The position numbers were made by a program, and so were the translations under genes. From Mycolicibacterium monacense (GTDB taxonomy: Bacteria; Actinomycetota; Actinomycetes; Mycobacteriales; Mycobacteriaceae): a DNA stretch of 64,000 nt. Positions 28,597 to 38,660 of this stretch are shown piece after piece. The notes beneath the pieces are model-generated. The model was not told where the DNA came from and searched no databases. It was given only the letters and a program-made list of their open reading frames with translations. Where the stretch lies: assembly GCF_010731575.1 (NCBI RefSeq), contig NZ_AP022617.1:1054001-1118000 (forward strand), read 5' to 3'. How positions within the stretch are numbered: the stretch's first letter is position 1; every line of letters begins with the position of its first letter.

Positions 28597-29220
28597 GCGC
28601 ACGGCGTTCAGCAGCGCCTTCACCCGCCGGGCCCGGCGACGCGCGGCATCGAGGACGTCGTCGTCGGCGGGGCGGATCTCCACGCCGTGCGCTTCGGCCG
28701 TCGCGGTGAGGGCTTTGCGCACCGCCGGGTCGGCGAGCAGCACGGTGGCCAGCATCCCCGGGGTGAGCGTCCGCTCCCGCAGCAACCCGCGGTAGTGCAC
28801 CTCGGCGGGGATCGCCACGTCCAAGGCGCCGCGGAACACACCGTCAGCGGTGGCGACGATCACCGTGAGCGCCGCCTGCGAGGCGGCGCTGAGCGCGAGG
28901 CCGCGGAACGGGAACCAGGGCACCGGCAGTTTGTCGATCTGCTTGTCGAGGGCACCGGAGAGCAGATAGCCGGCCAGCTTGTGTGTCTCGATCTCCTTGA
29001 CGTCCGACCACTGCACGCCGTCGCCGTCGAACTCCACTTCGTCACCGCTGATGGCCAGGCCGCCGAAGTGGTTCAGCAGCCGCAGCAGGCCGCGCAGCGG
29101 TTCGGGGGCCGGAACCAGCCTGGCGAGGGCGTCGCCGAGCCCCACGGCCCAGCGTCCGTCGATCGCGCCGGGTGCGGGCCGTAGACCGAATACAGAGAGC
29201 ACCTCGCCATCTAATGCCAT
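28540..29220 (-). CDS. Conserved hypothetical protein of 226 residues
   Basis: I do not recognise a characterised family. The protein is a soluble alpha/beta chain with alternating amphipathic segments, no signal peptide, no Cys pair, and a C-terminal Arg-rich helix ([16 protein letters not shown]). Its ATG follows the Sir2 stop with no gap (TAG then ATG), so it is translated from the same message as the Sir2 and isochorismatase-like genes. Its 3' end runs 57 bases into the 3' end of proB on the other strand. GC-rich third positions support coding. Confidence 0.72.
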   Translation of the reverse strand: MALDGEVLSVFGLRPAPGAIDGRWAVGLGDALARLVPAPEPLRGLLRLLNHFGGLAISGDEVEFDGDGVQWSDVKEIETHKLAGYLLSGALDKQIDKLPVPWFPFRGLALSAASQAALTVIVATADGVFRGALDVAIPAEVHYRGLLRERTLTPGMLATVLLADPAVRKALTATAEAHGVEIRPADDDVLDAARRRARRVKALLNAVRSDGDEVVGVDGRPAHVGG

Positions 29221-30057
29221 CTACGCCGATGAGGCGAATGCGGGCAGCTCGTCGGCCAGCAGCGCCAGCATCGGCGAACAACCGTTGTCGAGTTTCACCG
29301 TCGCGAGATCGTCACCACGGGTGGGCCCCCGGTTGATGATCGCGACCGGCATCCCATGCGCGGCGGCGTGCCGGACGAACCGGTAGCCGGAGAACACCGT
29401 CAACGAGGAGCCGGCGACCAGCAGCACGTCCGCGTCGTCGACCATCGCGAAGGCCTGCTCGACGCGGGGTTTGGGCACGCTCTCACCGAAGTACACGATG
29501 TCGGGTTTGAGCATGCCGCCGCAGGCCGGACAGTCGACGATGCGGAAGCGGTCGGTGTCGCCGATGATCGCGTCGGCGTCCGGGGCGACCGCGATGCCGC
29601 CGACCCGTTCGGCGCGTTCGAGGAATCCGGGGTTGGCCGCCTCGAGCATCTCGGCGAGATCGGCCCGCGACATCGTGTACCCGCAGTCGAGGCAGATCAC
29701 CCGGGCGTAGGTGCCGTGCAGGTCGACGACGTTGCGGCTGCCGGCCTTGGTGTGCAGCAGGTCGACGTTCTGCGTGACGACCCCGAGGACCACCCCGGTG
29801 CGTTCCATTGCGGCCAGCGCGCGGTGTCCGGCGTTGGGCAGGGTGGCCGCCATGTGCCGCCAGCCGACGTGATTGCGCGCCCAGTACCGCTGCCGGAACG
29901 CCGGGTCGGACGTGAACTGCCGGATGGTCATGGGATTGCTCGGCGGCGAGTCCGGCCCGCGGTAGTCGGGGATACCCGAGTCGGTCGACATCCCGGCCCC
30001 GGTGAGTACCGCGACGCGGCGGCCCGCCAGCAGCGCGACCAGTTCCGGTGATTCCAC
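29221..30057 (-). CDS. Sir2 family NAD-dependent protein deacylase
   Basis: Removes acyl groups from lysine using NAD and releases nicotinamide, 278 residues. Motifs in order: GAGMSTDSGIPDYRG (NAD pocket), TQNVDLLH, catalytic His in DLHGTY, Zn ligands CLDCG and CPACG, then GSSL and NRGP near the end. A longer insert lies between the Zn pairs than in compact CobB enzymes. The only family-consistent in-frame start is GTG 30057; TAGTCT lies 7 bases before it. The isochorismatase-like gene is 17 bases upstream and an unknown gene follows without gap. Confidence 0.9.
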   Translation of the reverse strand: MESPELVALLAGRRVAVLTGAGMSTDSGIPDYRGPDSPPSNPMTIRQFTSDPAFRQRYWARNHVGWRHMAATLPNAGHRALAAMERTGVVLGVVTQNVDLLHTKAGSRNVVDLHGTYARVICLDCGYTMSRADLAEMLEAANPGFLERAERVGGIAVAPDADAIIGDTDRFRIVDCPACGGMLKPDIVYFGESVPKPRVEQAFAMVDDADVLLVAGSSLTVFSGYRFVRHAAAHGMPVAIINRGPTRGDDLATVKLDNGCSPMLALLADELPAFASSA

Positions 30058-30074
30058 CTCATCCAGACTAAACG

Positions 30075-30614
30075 TCAGTCCAGACAATCGGCGGCGGCGA
30101 TCAGTTCGGCGCTCATGTTCTGCTCCATCATCCGCAGCGCCGCCTCGCCGAGTTCCGCGTCGATGTGGGCCACCCCGTCGCGGGGGACGACCACCGGGAA
30201 GTGCCGGACATAGGCGTCGAGTGCGGTGTAGAGGATGCACTGTTCGGTCACCTGCCCGGTCAGCACGACGCGCTCCGGTCGGAGTTGGTTGAGCAGGTAG
30301 GCCAGCGATGTGGCGTAGAACGCACTGTGGCGCACTTTGGTCATGACCCGGCAACCCTGTTGCGGCACGATCGGTTTGACGAGGTCGGGGCGCTCGCCGT
30401 CGAGCGCGGAGCGCACGATGTCGCTGAACTCGGCGGTGAAGTCACCGTAGTTGTCGTTGACGTAGATGAGGTCCACGTCGTCCCTGGAGCGGGCGTCGGA
30501 GATGAGTTTCGCCAACGGATCGATGATCCTTTCGACGTTCGGCGTCAGTTTCTCGGCGTCCGGATGGTCGTAGGTATTCATCATGTCGATGATCAGCACC
30601 GCGGTCTTGGTCAT
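30075..30614 (-). CDS. Isochorismatase-like cysteine hydrolase
   Basis: Hydrolase of 179 residues in the family that includes nicotinamidase and isochorismatase. The triad is visible: Asp in VLIIDMMN (residue 10), Lys in TKVRHSAF, and Cys in VTEQCILYTA. Metal-ligand His residues typical of true nicotinamidases are not obvious, so the substrate is uncertain. The location next to Sir2 (which releases nicotinamide) and divergent from nadE argues for a role in amide or NAD salvage. The start at 30614 gives only 42 bases to the nadE ATG. Confidence 0.82.
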   Translation of the reverse strand: MTKTAVLIIDMMNTYDHPDAEKLTPNVERIIDPLAKLISDARSRDDVDLIYVNDNYGDFTAEFSDIVRSALDGERPDLVKPIVPQQGCRVMTKVRHSAFYATSLAYLLNQLRPERVVLTGQVTEQCILYTALDAYVRHFPVVVPRDGVAHIDAELGEAALRMMEQNMSAELIAAADCLD

Positions 30615-30656
30615 GTCGCTTGCATACCCCGCGACCAATGCGGGCAACAATGTGGC

Positions 30657-32699
30657 ATGGATTTTTACTCGGCGTACCGTCACGGCTTCGCGCGGATCGC
30701 CGCGTGCACGCACCACACGTCCATCGCGGACCCCAAGGGCAACGCCGAGTCCGTACTGCGGATGGCGCGTGACTGTCATGACGACAACGCGGCGCTGGCC
30801 GTGTTCCCCGAACTGACGCTGACGGGTTATTCGATCGAGGACATCGTCATGCAGGACGGGTTGCTCGAGGCGGTCGAAGCCGCCCTGCTGCAGGTGGTGA
30901 CGGCGTCGGCGGAGCTGCTGCCGGTTCTCGTGGTGGGTGCGCCACTGCGTTACCGCCACCGGGTCTACAACACCGCGGTGGTCATTCACCGCGGGCAGGT
31001 CCTCGGCGTGGTCCCGAAGTCCTACATCCCCAATTACCGTGAGTTCTACGAGAATCGCCAGATCGCCGCCGGCGACGAGGAGCGCGGTGAGATCCGGGTC
31101 GGAGGGCAGGAGGTGCCGTTCGGTCCGGATCTGCTGTTCGAGGCGACCGATGTCCCCGGTTTCGTGCTGCACGTCGAGATCTGCGAGGACATGTGGGTTC
31201 CGGTGCCCCCGAGCGCCGAGGCGGCGCTGGCCGGGGCGACGGTGCTGGCCAACCTGTCCGGCAGCCCGATCACCATCGGCCGGTCCGAGGACCGGTGCCT
31301 GTTGGCGCGTTCGGCGTCGTCGCGGTGTCTGGCCGCCTACGTCTACGCCGCCGCGGGAGAAGGGGAATCCACGACCGATCTGGCCTGGGACGGGCAGACG
31401 ATGATCTGGGAGAACGGGTCGTGCCTGGCGCAGTCCGAGCGATTCCCCAAGGGTGAACGCCGCTCGATCGCCGATGTCGACCTCCAGCTGCTCCGCAACG
31501 AACGACTGCGCATGGGTACTTTCGACGACAACCGCCGCCACCATCTGATCGACGAGGACTCCTTCCGCCGCATCGAGTTCACGCTCGACCCGCCGACCGG
31601 CGACATCGGTCTGTATCGCGAGGTGGAGCGGTTCCCGTTCGTACCCGCGGATCCCGCCCGGCTGGAACAGGACTGCTACGAGGCGTACAACATTCAGGTG
31701 GCCGGCCTCGAACAGCGGCTGCGCGCACTGCATTACCCCAAGATCGTGCTCGGGCTCTCCGGCGGCCTGGACTCCACACACGCGCTGATCGTCGCCGCGC
31801 GGGCGATGGACCGGGAGGAGCGGCCGCGCAGCGACATCCTCGCGTTCACGCTGCCGGGTTTCGCGACCGGTGAGCACACCAGGAACAACGCCACCCGGCT
31901 GGCCGAGGCGCTCGGTGTGACATTCGAGACCATCGACATCACGTCGACGGCCAAGTTGATGCTCACGGAGATGGACCACCCGTTCTCGCGCGGCGAAAAG
32001 GTCTACGACGTCACGTTCGAGAACGTGCAGGCCGGACTGCGCACGGATTACCTGTTCCGCCTTGCCAATCAGCGCGGTGGCATCGTGCTGGGCACCGGCG
32101 ACCTGTCCGAGCTGGCGCTGGGCTGGTCCACTTACGGTGTGGGCGACCAGATGTCGCACTACAACGTCAACGGGGGTGTGCCGAAGACATTGATCCAGCA
32201 CCTCATCCGATGGGTCATCCTCTCGAAGCAGTTCGACGACACCGTCAACGAGGTCCTGCAGTCGGTGCTCGACACCGAGATCACCCCGGAACTGGTGCCC
32301 TCCGGTGAGGACGAGGAGATCCAGAGCAGTGAAGCCAAGGTGGGACCCTATGTCCTGCAGGACTTCTCGCTGTTCCAGGTGCTGCGTTACGGGTTCCGGC
32401 CGTCGAAGGTCGCCTTCCTGGCGTGGCACGCCTGGCGCGATGCCGACAGCGGCAACTGGCCCACCGGATTCCCGGACAGCAAGCGGCCCAGCTACACCCT
32501 CGACGAGATCAGGCACTGGCTGCAGGTGTTCGCCCAGCGGTTCTACTCGTTCAGCCAGTTCAAGCGCTCGGCGCTGCCGAACGGGCCCAAGGTGTCCGCA
32601 GGGGGTTCCCTGTCCCCGCGCGGTGACTGGCGCGCGCCGTCGGACATGTCCGCGCGAGTGTGGCTCGACGAGATCGAGAACGCGATCCCGAAGGGCTGA
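30657..32699 (+). CDS. nadE: Glutamine-dependent NAD synthetase
   Basis: Last step of NAD synthesis, amidating nicotinic acid adenine dinucleotide with glutamine nitrogen. The 680-residue protein has the N-terminal nitrilase-type glutaminase domain (Glu52, Lys121 and Cys176, the same numbers as in the M. tuberculosis enzyme) and the C-terminal ATP-pyrophosphatase synthetase domain ([11 protein letters not shown] near 365). The ATG at 30657 is fixed by this numbering. It is divergent from an isochorismatase/Sir2 operon and ends flush against a convergent HNH gene. Confidence 0.97.
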   Translation: MDFYSAYRHGFARIAACTHHTSIADPKGNAESVLRMARDCHDDNAALAVFPELTLTGYSIEDIVMQDGLLEAVEAALLQVVTASAELLPVLVVGAPLRYRHRVYNTAVVIHRGQVLGVVPKSYIPNYREFYENRQIAAGDEERGEIRVGGQEVPFGPDLLFEATDVPGFVLHVEICEDMWVPVPPSAEAALAGATVLANLSGSPITIGRSEDRCLLARSASSRCLAAYVYAAAGEGESTTDLAWDGQTMIWENGSCLAQSERFPKGERRSIADVDLQLLRNERLRMGTFDDNRRHHLIDEDSFRRIEFTLDPPTGDIGLYREVERFPFVPADPARLEQDCYEAYNIQVAGLEQRLRALHYPKIVLGLSGGLDSTHALIVAARAMDREERPRSDILAFTLPGFATGEHTRNNATRLAEALGVTFETIDITSTAKLMLTEMDHPFSRGEKVYDVTFENVQAGLRTDYLFRLANQRGGIVLGTGDLSELALGWSTYGVGDQMSHYNVNGGVPKTLIQHLIRWVILSKQFDDTVNEVLQSVLDTEITPELVPSGEDEEIQSSEAKVGPYVLQDFSLFQVLRYGFRPSKVAFLAWHAWRDADSGNWPTGFPDSKRPSYTLDEIRHWLQVFAQRFYSFSQFKRSALPNGPKVSAGGSLSPRGDWRAPSDMSARVWLDEIENAIPKG

Positions 32700-34034
32700 C
32701 TATTCGGGTTCGTCGTCGTCTGCCTTGTCGGTGAGGTAGCGGTGGGGGTGGAAGTGGTTGTTGATGCGGGGTTGGCCGGTGTCCTGTTCCTTGGGTGGGG
32801 TCCATTCGGTGCGGCCGTTGCCGGGGCGGTGGGTGGTCCATCCGGTCTTTTCGATGAGCAGGTTGGCGGGTTGACACGCCAGGGTGAGGTCGTCGATGTC
32901 GGTGCGCCCACCGCGGGAGTAGTCGTCGGTGTGGTGGGCTTCGGCCCAGTAAAACGGCACGGTGCAGCCGGGGTGGGTGCAGCCCCTGTCGCGGGCGAAC
33001 AGGGCTAGGCGTTGGGCGGTGGTGGCGCAGCGTTTGGCGCGGCCGAAATACAGGATTTCTTCGGTGTGGTCGTCGAACACCGCCAGGTAGTGCCGCGAGT
33101 GGGCGGCCATCCGGATCAGATCCCGGATGGGGATCTTGTTGCCGCCGCCGGTGTGCGCCCACCCGGCGGCACGTTCGAGCTCGTTGAGCGTCATCGTCGC
33201 GACGATGCTGGCGGGAACGCCGGCGACCTGGCCGAGGGAGCCGGAGGTGACCGCGTCGCGTAGGACGGTGGTGAGCGCGTCGTGGTGGCGTTGGCCGGTG
33301 GTGCGGTCGTCGCGGCCGGTGTGGGCGTCGTCGTGGGGCAGGTTGGCGCCGGGGGCGGCGTATTTGGCGGCGATGACATCCCAGTGCCCGCGGGCTTCAG
33401 GGGTGAGCCACCCCGAGACCCGGCTCATCCCGTCGGCCTGCTGGCGGCCGACGGTGAACTCACGGCGACGTTGGTGGGTGTGGTGGTCGGGTTCGGTGCC
33501 GTCCTGATCGATGAACCCCAGCAGGGTGTCGGCGACCTTGCGGAAGTCCTCGGGCCGCAGTGCGCTGGCGTGGCCGACCAGGTCGCGTTCGTAGTGGTCG
33601 CGGCGCTCCCAGGACACCCATGCCGGAAGCTTCTTGACGAACTCCTGAATGATCCGCACGTGGGCGGTGCCGATGTCGCCGCGGGCGACCGCATCGGCGG
33701 TGTGGGCCAACTCGGTCTGCACCCGCTCCCCGGTCAGGGTGTAGCGCGGCCCCAACTGGCGCGCGTCGGTGAGCTGCTCACCGGCGGCTTTGCGGGAGAT
33801 GCGCAGGTGGTTGGCCAGCACCTCCTTGATAGAGGTGGCGCCGAGTTCATGCGGGTCGGCGTCCATCAGCCGCGCGGTCAGGCGGTGCTCCACACTGGGC
33901 ACCGCCCACACCGCTGCTTTGATGCGGTCCAGTTCGGCCACGATCTGCTCGTAGGAGAGATCGTCGATGGAGGCGGTTTGCAGAGCGGCGATGGACGCCA
34001 CGAGGTGGTCGACCGCGCCAGACAATCCATCCAT
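32700..34034 (-). CDS. HNH endonuclease / DUF222 protein of the 13E12 family
   Basis: Protein of 444 residues: an N-terminal DUF222 helical domain (about 20-300) and a C-terminal HNH nuclease motif (CTHPGCTVPFYWAEAHH, then DDLTLACQPANLL). The two Cys, paired His and the late Asn are the catalytic and zinc-type residues. The family is multi-copy in mycobacteria, and several members are damage-inducible. The ATG at 34034 is 3 bases from a perfect LexA box and 7 bases from TAGTGT, so the transcript is predicted to be leaderless and SOS-controlled. The biological role is unknown; an intron-encoded or mobile origin has been suggested for the family. Confidence 0.88.
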   Translation of the reverse strand: MDGLSGAVDHLVASIAALQTASIDDLSYEQIVAELDRIKAAVWAVPSVEHRLTARLMDADPHELGATSIKEVLANHLRISRKAAGEQLTDARQLGPRYTLTGERVQTELAHTADAVARGDIGTAHVRIIQEFVKKLPAWVSWERRDHYERDLVGHASALRPEDFRKVADTLLGFIDQDGTEPDHHTHQRRREFTVGRQQADGMSRVSGWLTPEARGHWDVIAAKYAAPGANLPHDDAHTGRDDRTTGQRHHDALTTVLRDAVTSGSLGQVAGVPASIVATMTLNELERAAGWAHTGGGNKIPIRDLIRMAAHSRHYLAVFDDHTEEILYFGRAKRCATTAQRLALFARDRGCTHPGCTVPFYWAEAHHTDDYSRGGRTDIDDLTLACQPANLLIEKTGWTTHRPGNGRTEWTPPKEQDTGQPRINNHFHPHRYLTDKADDDEPE

Positions 34035-34037
34035 GCT

Positions 34038-34053
34038 TCGAACACTAGTTCGA
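34038..34053. promoter_or_regulatory. LexA (SOS) box overlapping the 13E12 promoter
   Basis: TCGAAC-ACTA-GTTCGA is a perfect match to the mycobacterial SOS box TCGAAC-N4-GTTCGA. Read on the minus strand it contains the -10 TAGTGT, whose last base is 7 bases before the ATG at 34034. LexA binding would cover the -10 and transcription start. Confidence 0.88.
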
Positions 34054-34157
34054 GGGTCTGACAAAACCGCCGGCGATGTGACTGTGGAAACCACTGTGAC
34101 GAAAGAGGTTTCGAGAGTCAGCGCGCGTGCGCACACCCTCGCGCCAACAAGGAGGTG

Positions 34158-35546
34158 TCAGGTCACCAGCGCCAGCGTGCCAAGCGGTGTCGACCGATGC
34201 GGGACGGAGGCGAGGTCGGCGAGGCGCCCGACTCCCTGCGCGATCCCGCGGGCCAGCTCGTCGACGTCGGGCACCGCGTCGTAGTCGCTGATGATCCCGA
34301 AGAACAGTTTGTCGGCATAGCTGAGAATCGCTATGCCCGTGCGTAATTGGAGGGCGATCGGCGGGATCGGCAACAGCCGCCCGACTTTGCGGCCCATGAT
34401 CGTCAGTTCCTCCTGCGGGCCGGGAACATTGGTCGCCAGCGCGACGACACCGCGCTGCGGCAACCGCGTCAGGTTCCGGACCGCCCATGCCGTCACCGCG
34501 AAGGGGATCGCATTCGCCGCCGACATGACGGCACTTCCGGCCTGCCGCTGTCCGCTGCCCTTCACGTACGTGAGCCTGCGGTGCACCGCCTGCAGCTGGT
34601 GGAGCGGATCGGCCTTGTCGACCGGCAGGCGGGGCAGCAACAACGACACCCGGTTGTCCGGTTCGTCCATGGCGTCTGCCGGACGAACCGAGACGGGCAC
34701 CAGCGTCCGCAGCGAGTCACGACCGGGGTTCTCGCCGCGTCGGATCAGCAGCTCGCGGTAGCTGTGGGTGATGGCGGCCAGTGCCACGTCGTTGAGCGTG
34801 ACCCCGAACTCGTCGCAGACGCGGCGCACATCGGGCAGCGACACGTCGACGGCGGCGTATCGGCGCATGCTGCCCACCGGGCCGTTCAGGACCGACGAGG
34901 GCGCCGGCCGCAGCACGCCGCCCGCGAGGTCGATCGCGCCACGGACCGCGCGGACCGCCGCGGTGGTCAGTCCCAACGATGTGCGCACCGCGCTCGACAT
35001 CCAGCCGACGGGATCGATGCGCAGCGACCAGCCCGGCGACGGCACCGCCCGCGGATACGGGCGCAGCGCCGCGGTGGGCCCGTCGTCACACAGTGCGGTC
35101 AGTATCTGCGTCGCGGCGATACCGTCGGCGAGGCAGTGGTGCACCTTCATCAGCACCGCCCACCGGTGGCGCGACAACCCCTCGATCACCCAGCACTCCC
35201 ACAGCGGCCGGGCCCGGTCGAGCCGGCGCTCCATGATGTCGGCGACCAGGCGGTCGAGATCCGCATCGCCACCCGGTCGCGGCAGGGCCGCACGCCGGAT
35301 GTGATGGGAGATGTCGAAGTGTTCGTCGGGCACCCACTCCGGCGCACCGAGGTCCAGCGGACGGGTGTGGACGAGCTGCGTGAGCCGCGGCACGGCCGTC
35401 AGCCGTTCGGTGAGGGTGGCCGTCAGCGCGGCGAAGTCGGGCATCGGGCCGTCGAGGACGGCGACGCCGCCGATTGCGAGGCTCACGTGCGGGTCCGCGT
35501 CCTCGGCCTCGAGGAAGCCCGCGTCCAGGGTCGTCAGGTGCTCCAC
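34158..35546 (-). CDS. Wax ester synthase / diacylglycerol acyltransferase (WS/DGAT)
   Basis: Makes triacylglycerol or wax ester by moving acyl groups from acyl-CoA to diacylglycerol or fatty alcohol, 462 residues. The catalytic motif HHCLADG is at residues 136-142; the PLWECWVIEGL block precedes it, and the conserved ND-containing segment (GVTLNDVALA) and NVPGP block follow. It is one of many tgs-type paralogues expected in a mycobacterium. The start is a GTG. It is separated by 78 bases from the upstream enoyl-CoA hydratase gene and by 123 bases from the 13E12 gene. Confidence 0.93.
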   Translation of the reverse strand: MEHLTTLDAGFLEAEDADPHVSLAIGGVAVLDGPMPDFAALTATLTERLTAVPRLTQLVHTRPLDLGAPEWVPDEHFDISHHIRRAALPRPGGDADLDRLVADIMERRLDRARPLWECWVIEGLSRHRWAVLMKVHHCLADGIAATQILTALCDDGPTAALRPYPRAVPSPGWSLRIDPVGWMSSAVRTSLGLTTAAVRAVRGAIDLAGGVLRPAPSSVLNGPVGSMRRYAAVDVSLPDVRRVCDEFGVTLNDVALAAITHSYRELLIRRGENPGRDSLRTLVPVSVRPADAMDEPDNRVSLLLPRLPVDKADPLHQLQAVHRRLTYVKGSGQRQAGSAVMSAANAIPFAVTAWAVRNLTRLPQRGVVALATNVPGPQEELTIMGRKVGRLLPIPPIALQLRTGIAILSYADKLFFGIISDYDAVPDVDELARGIAQGVGRLADLASVPHRSTPLGTLALVT

Positions 35547-35624
35547 GCACCGAACGTCGCATTCCGTCCGGCCGGCACACCAGGGCCATTGGTCCCGAGT
35601 TCAACCAGTTGAGCTATGCCGCGG

Positions 35625-36446
35625 TCACAACCGCCCGTCGATCCGCAGCTCAGGGTGCACCCAGTCGGGTGAGCGCCGCTCCTTGAAGGCCATGAACCCC
35701 TCGATCGACTCGGGTGCGCCCAGGCTCGACTGCATCCCGATGCGGTCGTAGAGGCCGATGTAGTTGTCGAGGCTCGACTTGATGACCGAGCGGGCATGCG
35801 GTGCGGTGCGGCAGCACTGCGCGAGCACCTCCCGGGCGGCGTCGTGGAGGTCGTCGTGGGGCACCACCCGCGCGACCAGCCCCCAGTCCAGGGCCTCGGC
35901 CGCCGACAGGGTGCGGCCGGTGAACATCAGGTCCCGGGTGCGCACCGGGCCGATCAGCCGCGCCAGCATGTGGCTGTAGTAGGTGTCGGCGATCCCGCGG
36001 TAGAGCTCGGGCACCCGGAACGTGGCGCGATCACTGACGACGGCCACGTCGCTGCACAGCGCGATCTGCATGCCGCCGCCCTGACAGAGCCCGTTGACCG
36101 CCGCCACAACGGGTTTCGCGGACTGGCGCAGCGTGTCGAACGGCAACGCGTCCATACCCAGCGCCGATCCGAAGGTCAACCAGTTGTCCGCCCCGCCGCC
36201 GCCCATGTCGCCGCCAGGCGCGAACACGTCGCCGGTCCCGGTGATCAACAGACCCGCGAGGTCGGGATCGGTGCCCACGTGGTTGACCGCGTACTTGATG
36301 CCGAAGTACATCGCCGGGGTCATCGCGTTGCGCGCCTCGGGGCGGTCGAGCGTGCACACCCCGAACGCCCCCTCGCGGGTGAACCGCAGATAGGGCGTGC
36401 CCAGCCAGTCACCGTCCGGTGGGCGTGGGGCGTCGTGCTCTGACAT
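35625..36446 (-). CDS. Enoyl-CoA hydratase/isomerase family protein
   Basis: Crotonase-fold protein of 273 residues expected to act on an acyl-CoA. It has the oxyanion-hole segment (ITGTGDVFAPGGDM) and the CoA-binding block (AVNGLCQGGGMQIAL). The usual catalytic Glu pair of true hydratases is only partly present (PELYRGIADTYY), so isomerase or another crotonase activity is equally likely. The ATG at 36446 has an excellent AGGAGAAG. An in-frame ATG at 36461 overlaps the rbsK stop, so coupling is likely either way. Confidence 0.87.
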   Translation of the reverse strand: MSEHDAPRPPDGDWLGTPYLRFTREGAFGVCTLDRPEARNAMTPAMYFGIKYAVNHVGTDPDLAGLLITGTGDVFAPGGDMGGGGADNWLTFGSALGMDALPFDTLRQSAKPVVAAVNGLCQGGGMQIALCSDVAVVSDRATFRVPELYRGIADTYYSHMLARLIGPVRTRDLMFTGRTLSAAEALDWGLVARVVPHDDLHDAAREVLAQCCRTAPHARSVIKSSLDNYIGLYDRIGMQSSLGAPESIEGFMAFKERRSPDWVHPELRIDGRL

Positions 36447-36457
36447 CGCTTCTCCTG

Positions 36458-37315
36458 TCATCTCAATGCGTCGTCGATCGCTTCGGCGGTGGGAGCGCAG
36501 TCACCCGCGCCGGGTACCAGGGTGGCCAGCGCGCCCGCGACGCACGCGCGGCGCAACGCGTTCTCGTGTCCGGACCGCCAATGCACGGCCAGCACTCCGG
36601 CGAACACGTCACCGGCGCCGGTGGTGTCGACGGCCTCGACCGCGGGTGCCGGGACGTCGAACCGCTCACCGTCACCGAGGTAGCTCGCCCCGCGGGCGCC
36701 GCGGGTGATGACCAGATGCGGAACCGGCCAATGCCATTCACCGGCCTCGGCCTGATTGACCACCACCACGTCGGCCACTTCGGACAGCCTCAGCAGCTCG
36801 TGGGGCGGCGCGCCCGCGGGGGAGGCGTTCACCATCACCACCGCGCCCGCATCGCGCGCCACCCGGGCCGCGTCGTTCGCCGTATGCAGTGGGATCTCGA
36901 GTTGCAGGAGCACGACGTCCGCCCCGGCGATCGCCTCACGCACCGCCGACGACGCCACGCTCAGGTGCGCATTGGCGCCGGGCGCGACGACGATGGCGTT
37001 CTCCGCGGCGGCGTCGACGATCACGACGGCCGAGCCGCTGGGGCCGGGCACCGTCACCACACCGTCGAGGCCGACCCCGTTCGCGCGCAGGTGAGCGCGC
37101 AACTGCCCGGCCGCCGGGTCGTCGCCGAGTGCTGCCACCAGCGAGACGTCGCCGCCGGCCCGCGCCGCGGCGATCGCCTGATTGCCACCCTTGCCGCCGG
37201 GCGAGGTCGTCATCGAGGACGCGAGGACGGTCTGGCCGGGGCGCGGTAGCGACGGCACCGCGAAGCGCAGATCGGCGTTCACACTGCCCACCACGCAGAC
37301 ACGCGCCGCCGCCAT
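36458..37315 (-). CDS. rbsK: Ribokinase (PfkB family)
   Basis: Phosphorylates D-ribose or a related sugar at O5, 285 residues. The PfkB signatures are both present: the N-terminal [18 protein letters not shown] and the C-terminal [14 protein letters not shown] with the catalytic Asp. Substrate Asp in GSVNADL is intact. TAGCGT (37328-37323) is 7 bases before the ATG at 37315, so translation is probably leaderless. It is slightly shorter than the M. tuberculosis homologue, and no ribose transporter is adjacent. Confidence 0.88.
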
Positions 37316-37322
37316 GGGCGTA

Positions 37323-37391
37323 ACGCTAGACCAGCGGTGGACGGCGGTGACCCTGACACGCGTCGGCCGGCCCCGCCACCTTCGATACGCT
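37323..37391. promoter_or_regulatory. Divergent leaderless promoters of rbsK and proA
   Basis: Minus strand: TAGCGT at 37328-37323, 7 bases before the rbsK ATG. Plus strand: TACGCT at 37386-37391, 6 bases before the proA ATG at 37398. The interval is 82 bases and shows no clear operator. Confidence 0.6.
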
Positions 37392-37397
37392 GGACTG

Positions 37398-38645
37398 ATG
37401 AGTGTGCACGCCCCCGCAGCTCCTGACCTGCGCACCGAGGTCCACGACGCCGCCCGCCGGGCCCGGGTCGCCTCGCGCACGCTGGCGACGCTGTCGACCG
37501 AGACCAAGAACCGCGCGCTGCGTGCGGCCGCCGACCGGGTGCTCATGGATGCGCACCTCATCATCGCGGGCAACGAGCGCGACCTCGAGAAGGCCAGGGC
37601 GGCGGGCACACCCGACGCGATGCTCGACCGGCTGGCGCTCAACCCGCAGCGCATCGACGGGGTGGCCGCCGGCCTGCGCCAGGTGGCGAGCCTGCCCGAT
37701 CCGGTCGGTGAGGTGTTGCGGGGTAACACGCTGGTCAACGGGCTGCAGCTGCGTCAGCAGCGGGTTCCGCTCGGCGTGGTCGGCATCGTCTACGAGGGGC
37801 GGCCCAACGTCACCGTCGACGCGTTCGGGCTGACGCTGAAATCCGGCAACGCGGTGCTGCTGCGCGGCAGTTCGTCGGCCGCGCACTCCAACGCCGCGCT
37901 CGTCGACTCGCTGCGGGCGGCGCTGGTCGCCGAGGGTCTCGACGCCAACGCGGTGCAGCTGCTGCCCAGCCACGATCGGGCCAGCGTCACCCACCTCATC
38001 CAGGCCCGCGGTCTGGTCGACGTCGTGATCCCGCGCGGCGGCGCAGGCCTCATCGACGCCGTCGTGCGTGACGCCCAGGTCCCCACGATCGAGACGGGCG
38101 TCGGCAACTGCCACGTCTACGTGCATTCCGCCGCGGACCTCGACATGGCCGAGACCATCCTCCTCAACGCCAAGACCCGTCGGCCGAGCGTGTGCAACGC
38201 GGCCGAATCGGTACTGATCGACGCCGCCATCGCCGAGGAGGCCGTGCCCCGGCTCACCAAGGCGCTGCAGGACGCCGGCGTGACCGTGCACGCCGACCCC
38301 ACCGAGGAGGAACTGCGCGCCGAATTCCTCTCGATGGACATCGCGCTGGCGGTGGTCGACGGCGTCGACGCGGCCATCGCCCACGTCAACGAATACGGCT
38401 CCGGTCACACCGAGGCCATCGTCACCGCCGATCTTGCTGCCGCGCAACGGTTCACCGAACGGGTGGACGCGGCCGCGGTGATGGTCAACGCCTCGACGGC
38501 GTTCACCGACGGTGAGCAGTTCGGATTCGGCGCCGAGATCGGCATCTCCACCCAGAAGCTGCACGCCCGCGGCCCGATGGGTCTGCCAGAATTGACGTCA
38601 ACCAAGTGGATTGTCTGGGGAGACGGCCACACCCGCCCTGCCTGA
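37398..38645 (+). CDS. proA: Gamma-glutamyl phosphate reductase
   Basis: Second enzyme of proline synthesis, reducing gamma-glutamyl phosphate to the semialdehyde with NADPH. The 415-residue aldehyde-dehydrogenase-like protein has the same length as M. tuberculosis ProA. It contains the [18 protein letters not shown] block, the Gly-rich IPRGGAGLI segment and the catalytic Cys in [11 protein letters not shown]. The MoxR gene starts 15 bases after its stop and may be co-transcribed. Confidence 0.96.
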
Positions 38646-38660
38646 TACAGGAGATGTGAT

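Noticed and set aside
35584..35624. tRNA-like sequence on the minus strand (GCATAGCTCAACTGGTTGAA)
   Set aside because: It resembles a tRNA D-arm and beginning, but the D-stem has a mismatch and no anticodon stem or T-arm follows. It may be a relic or chance; not annotated.
37182..37397. Upstream extension of the proA frame
   Set aside because: Crosses rbsK on the other strand and the divergent promoters; the ATG at 37398 fits the family length exactly.
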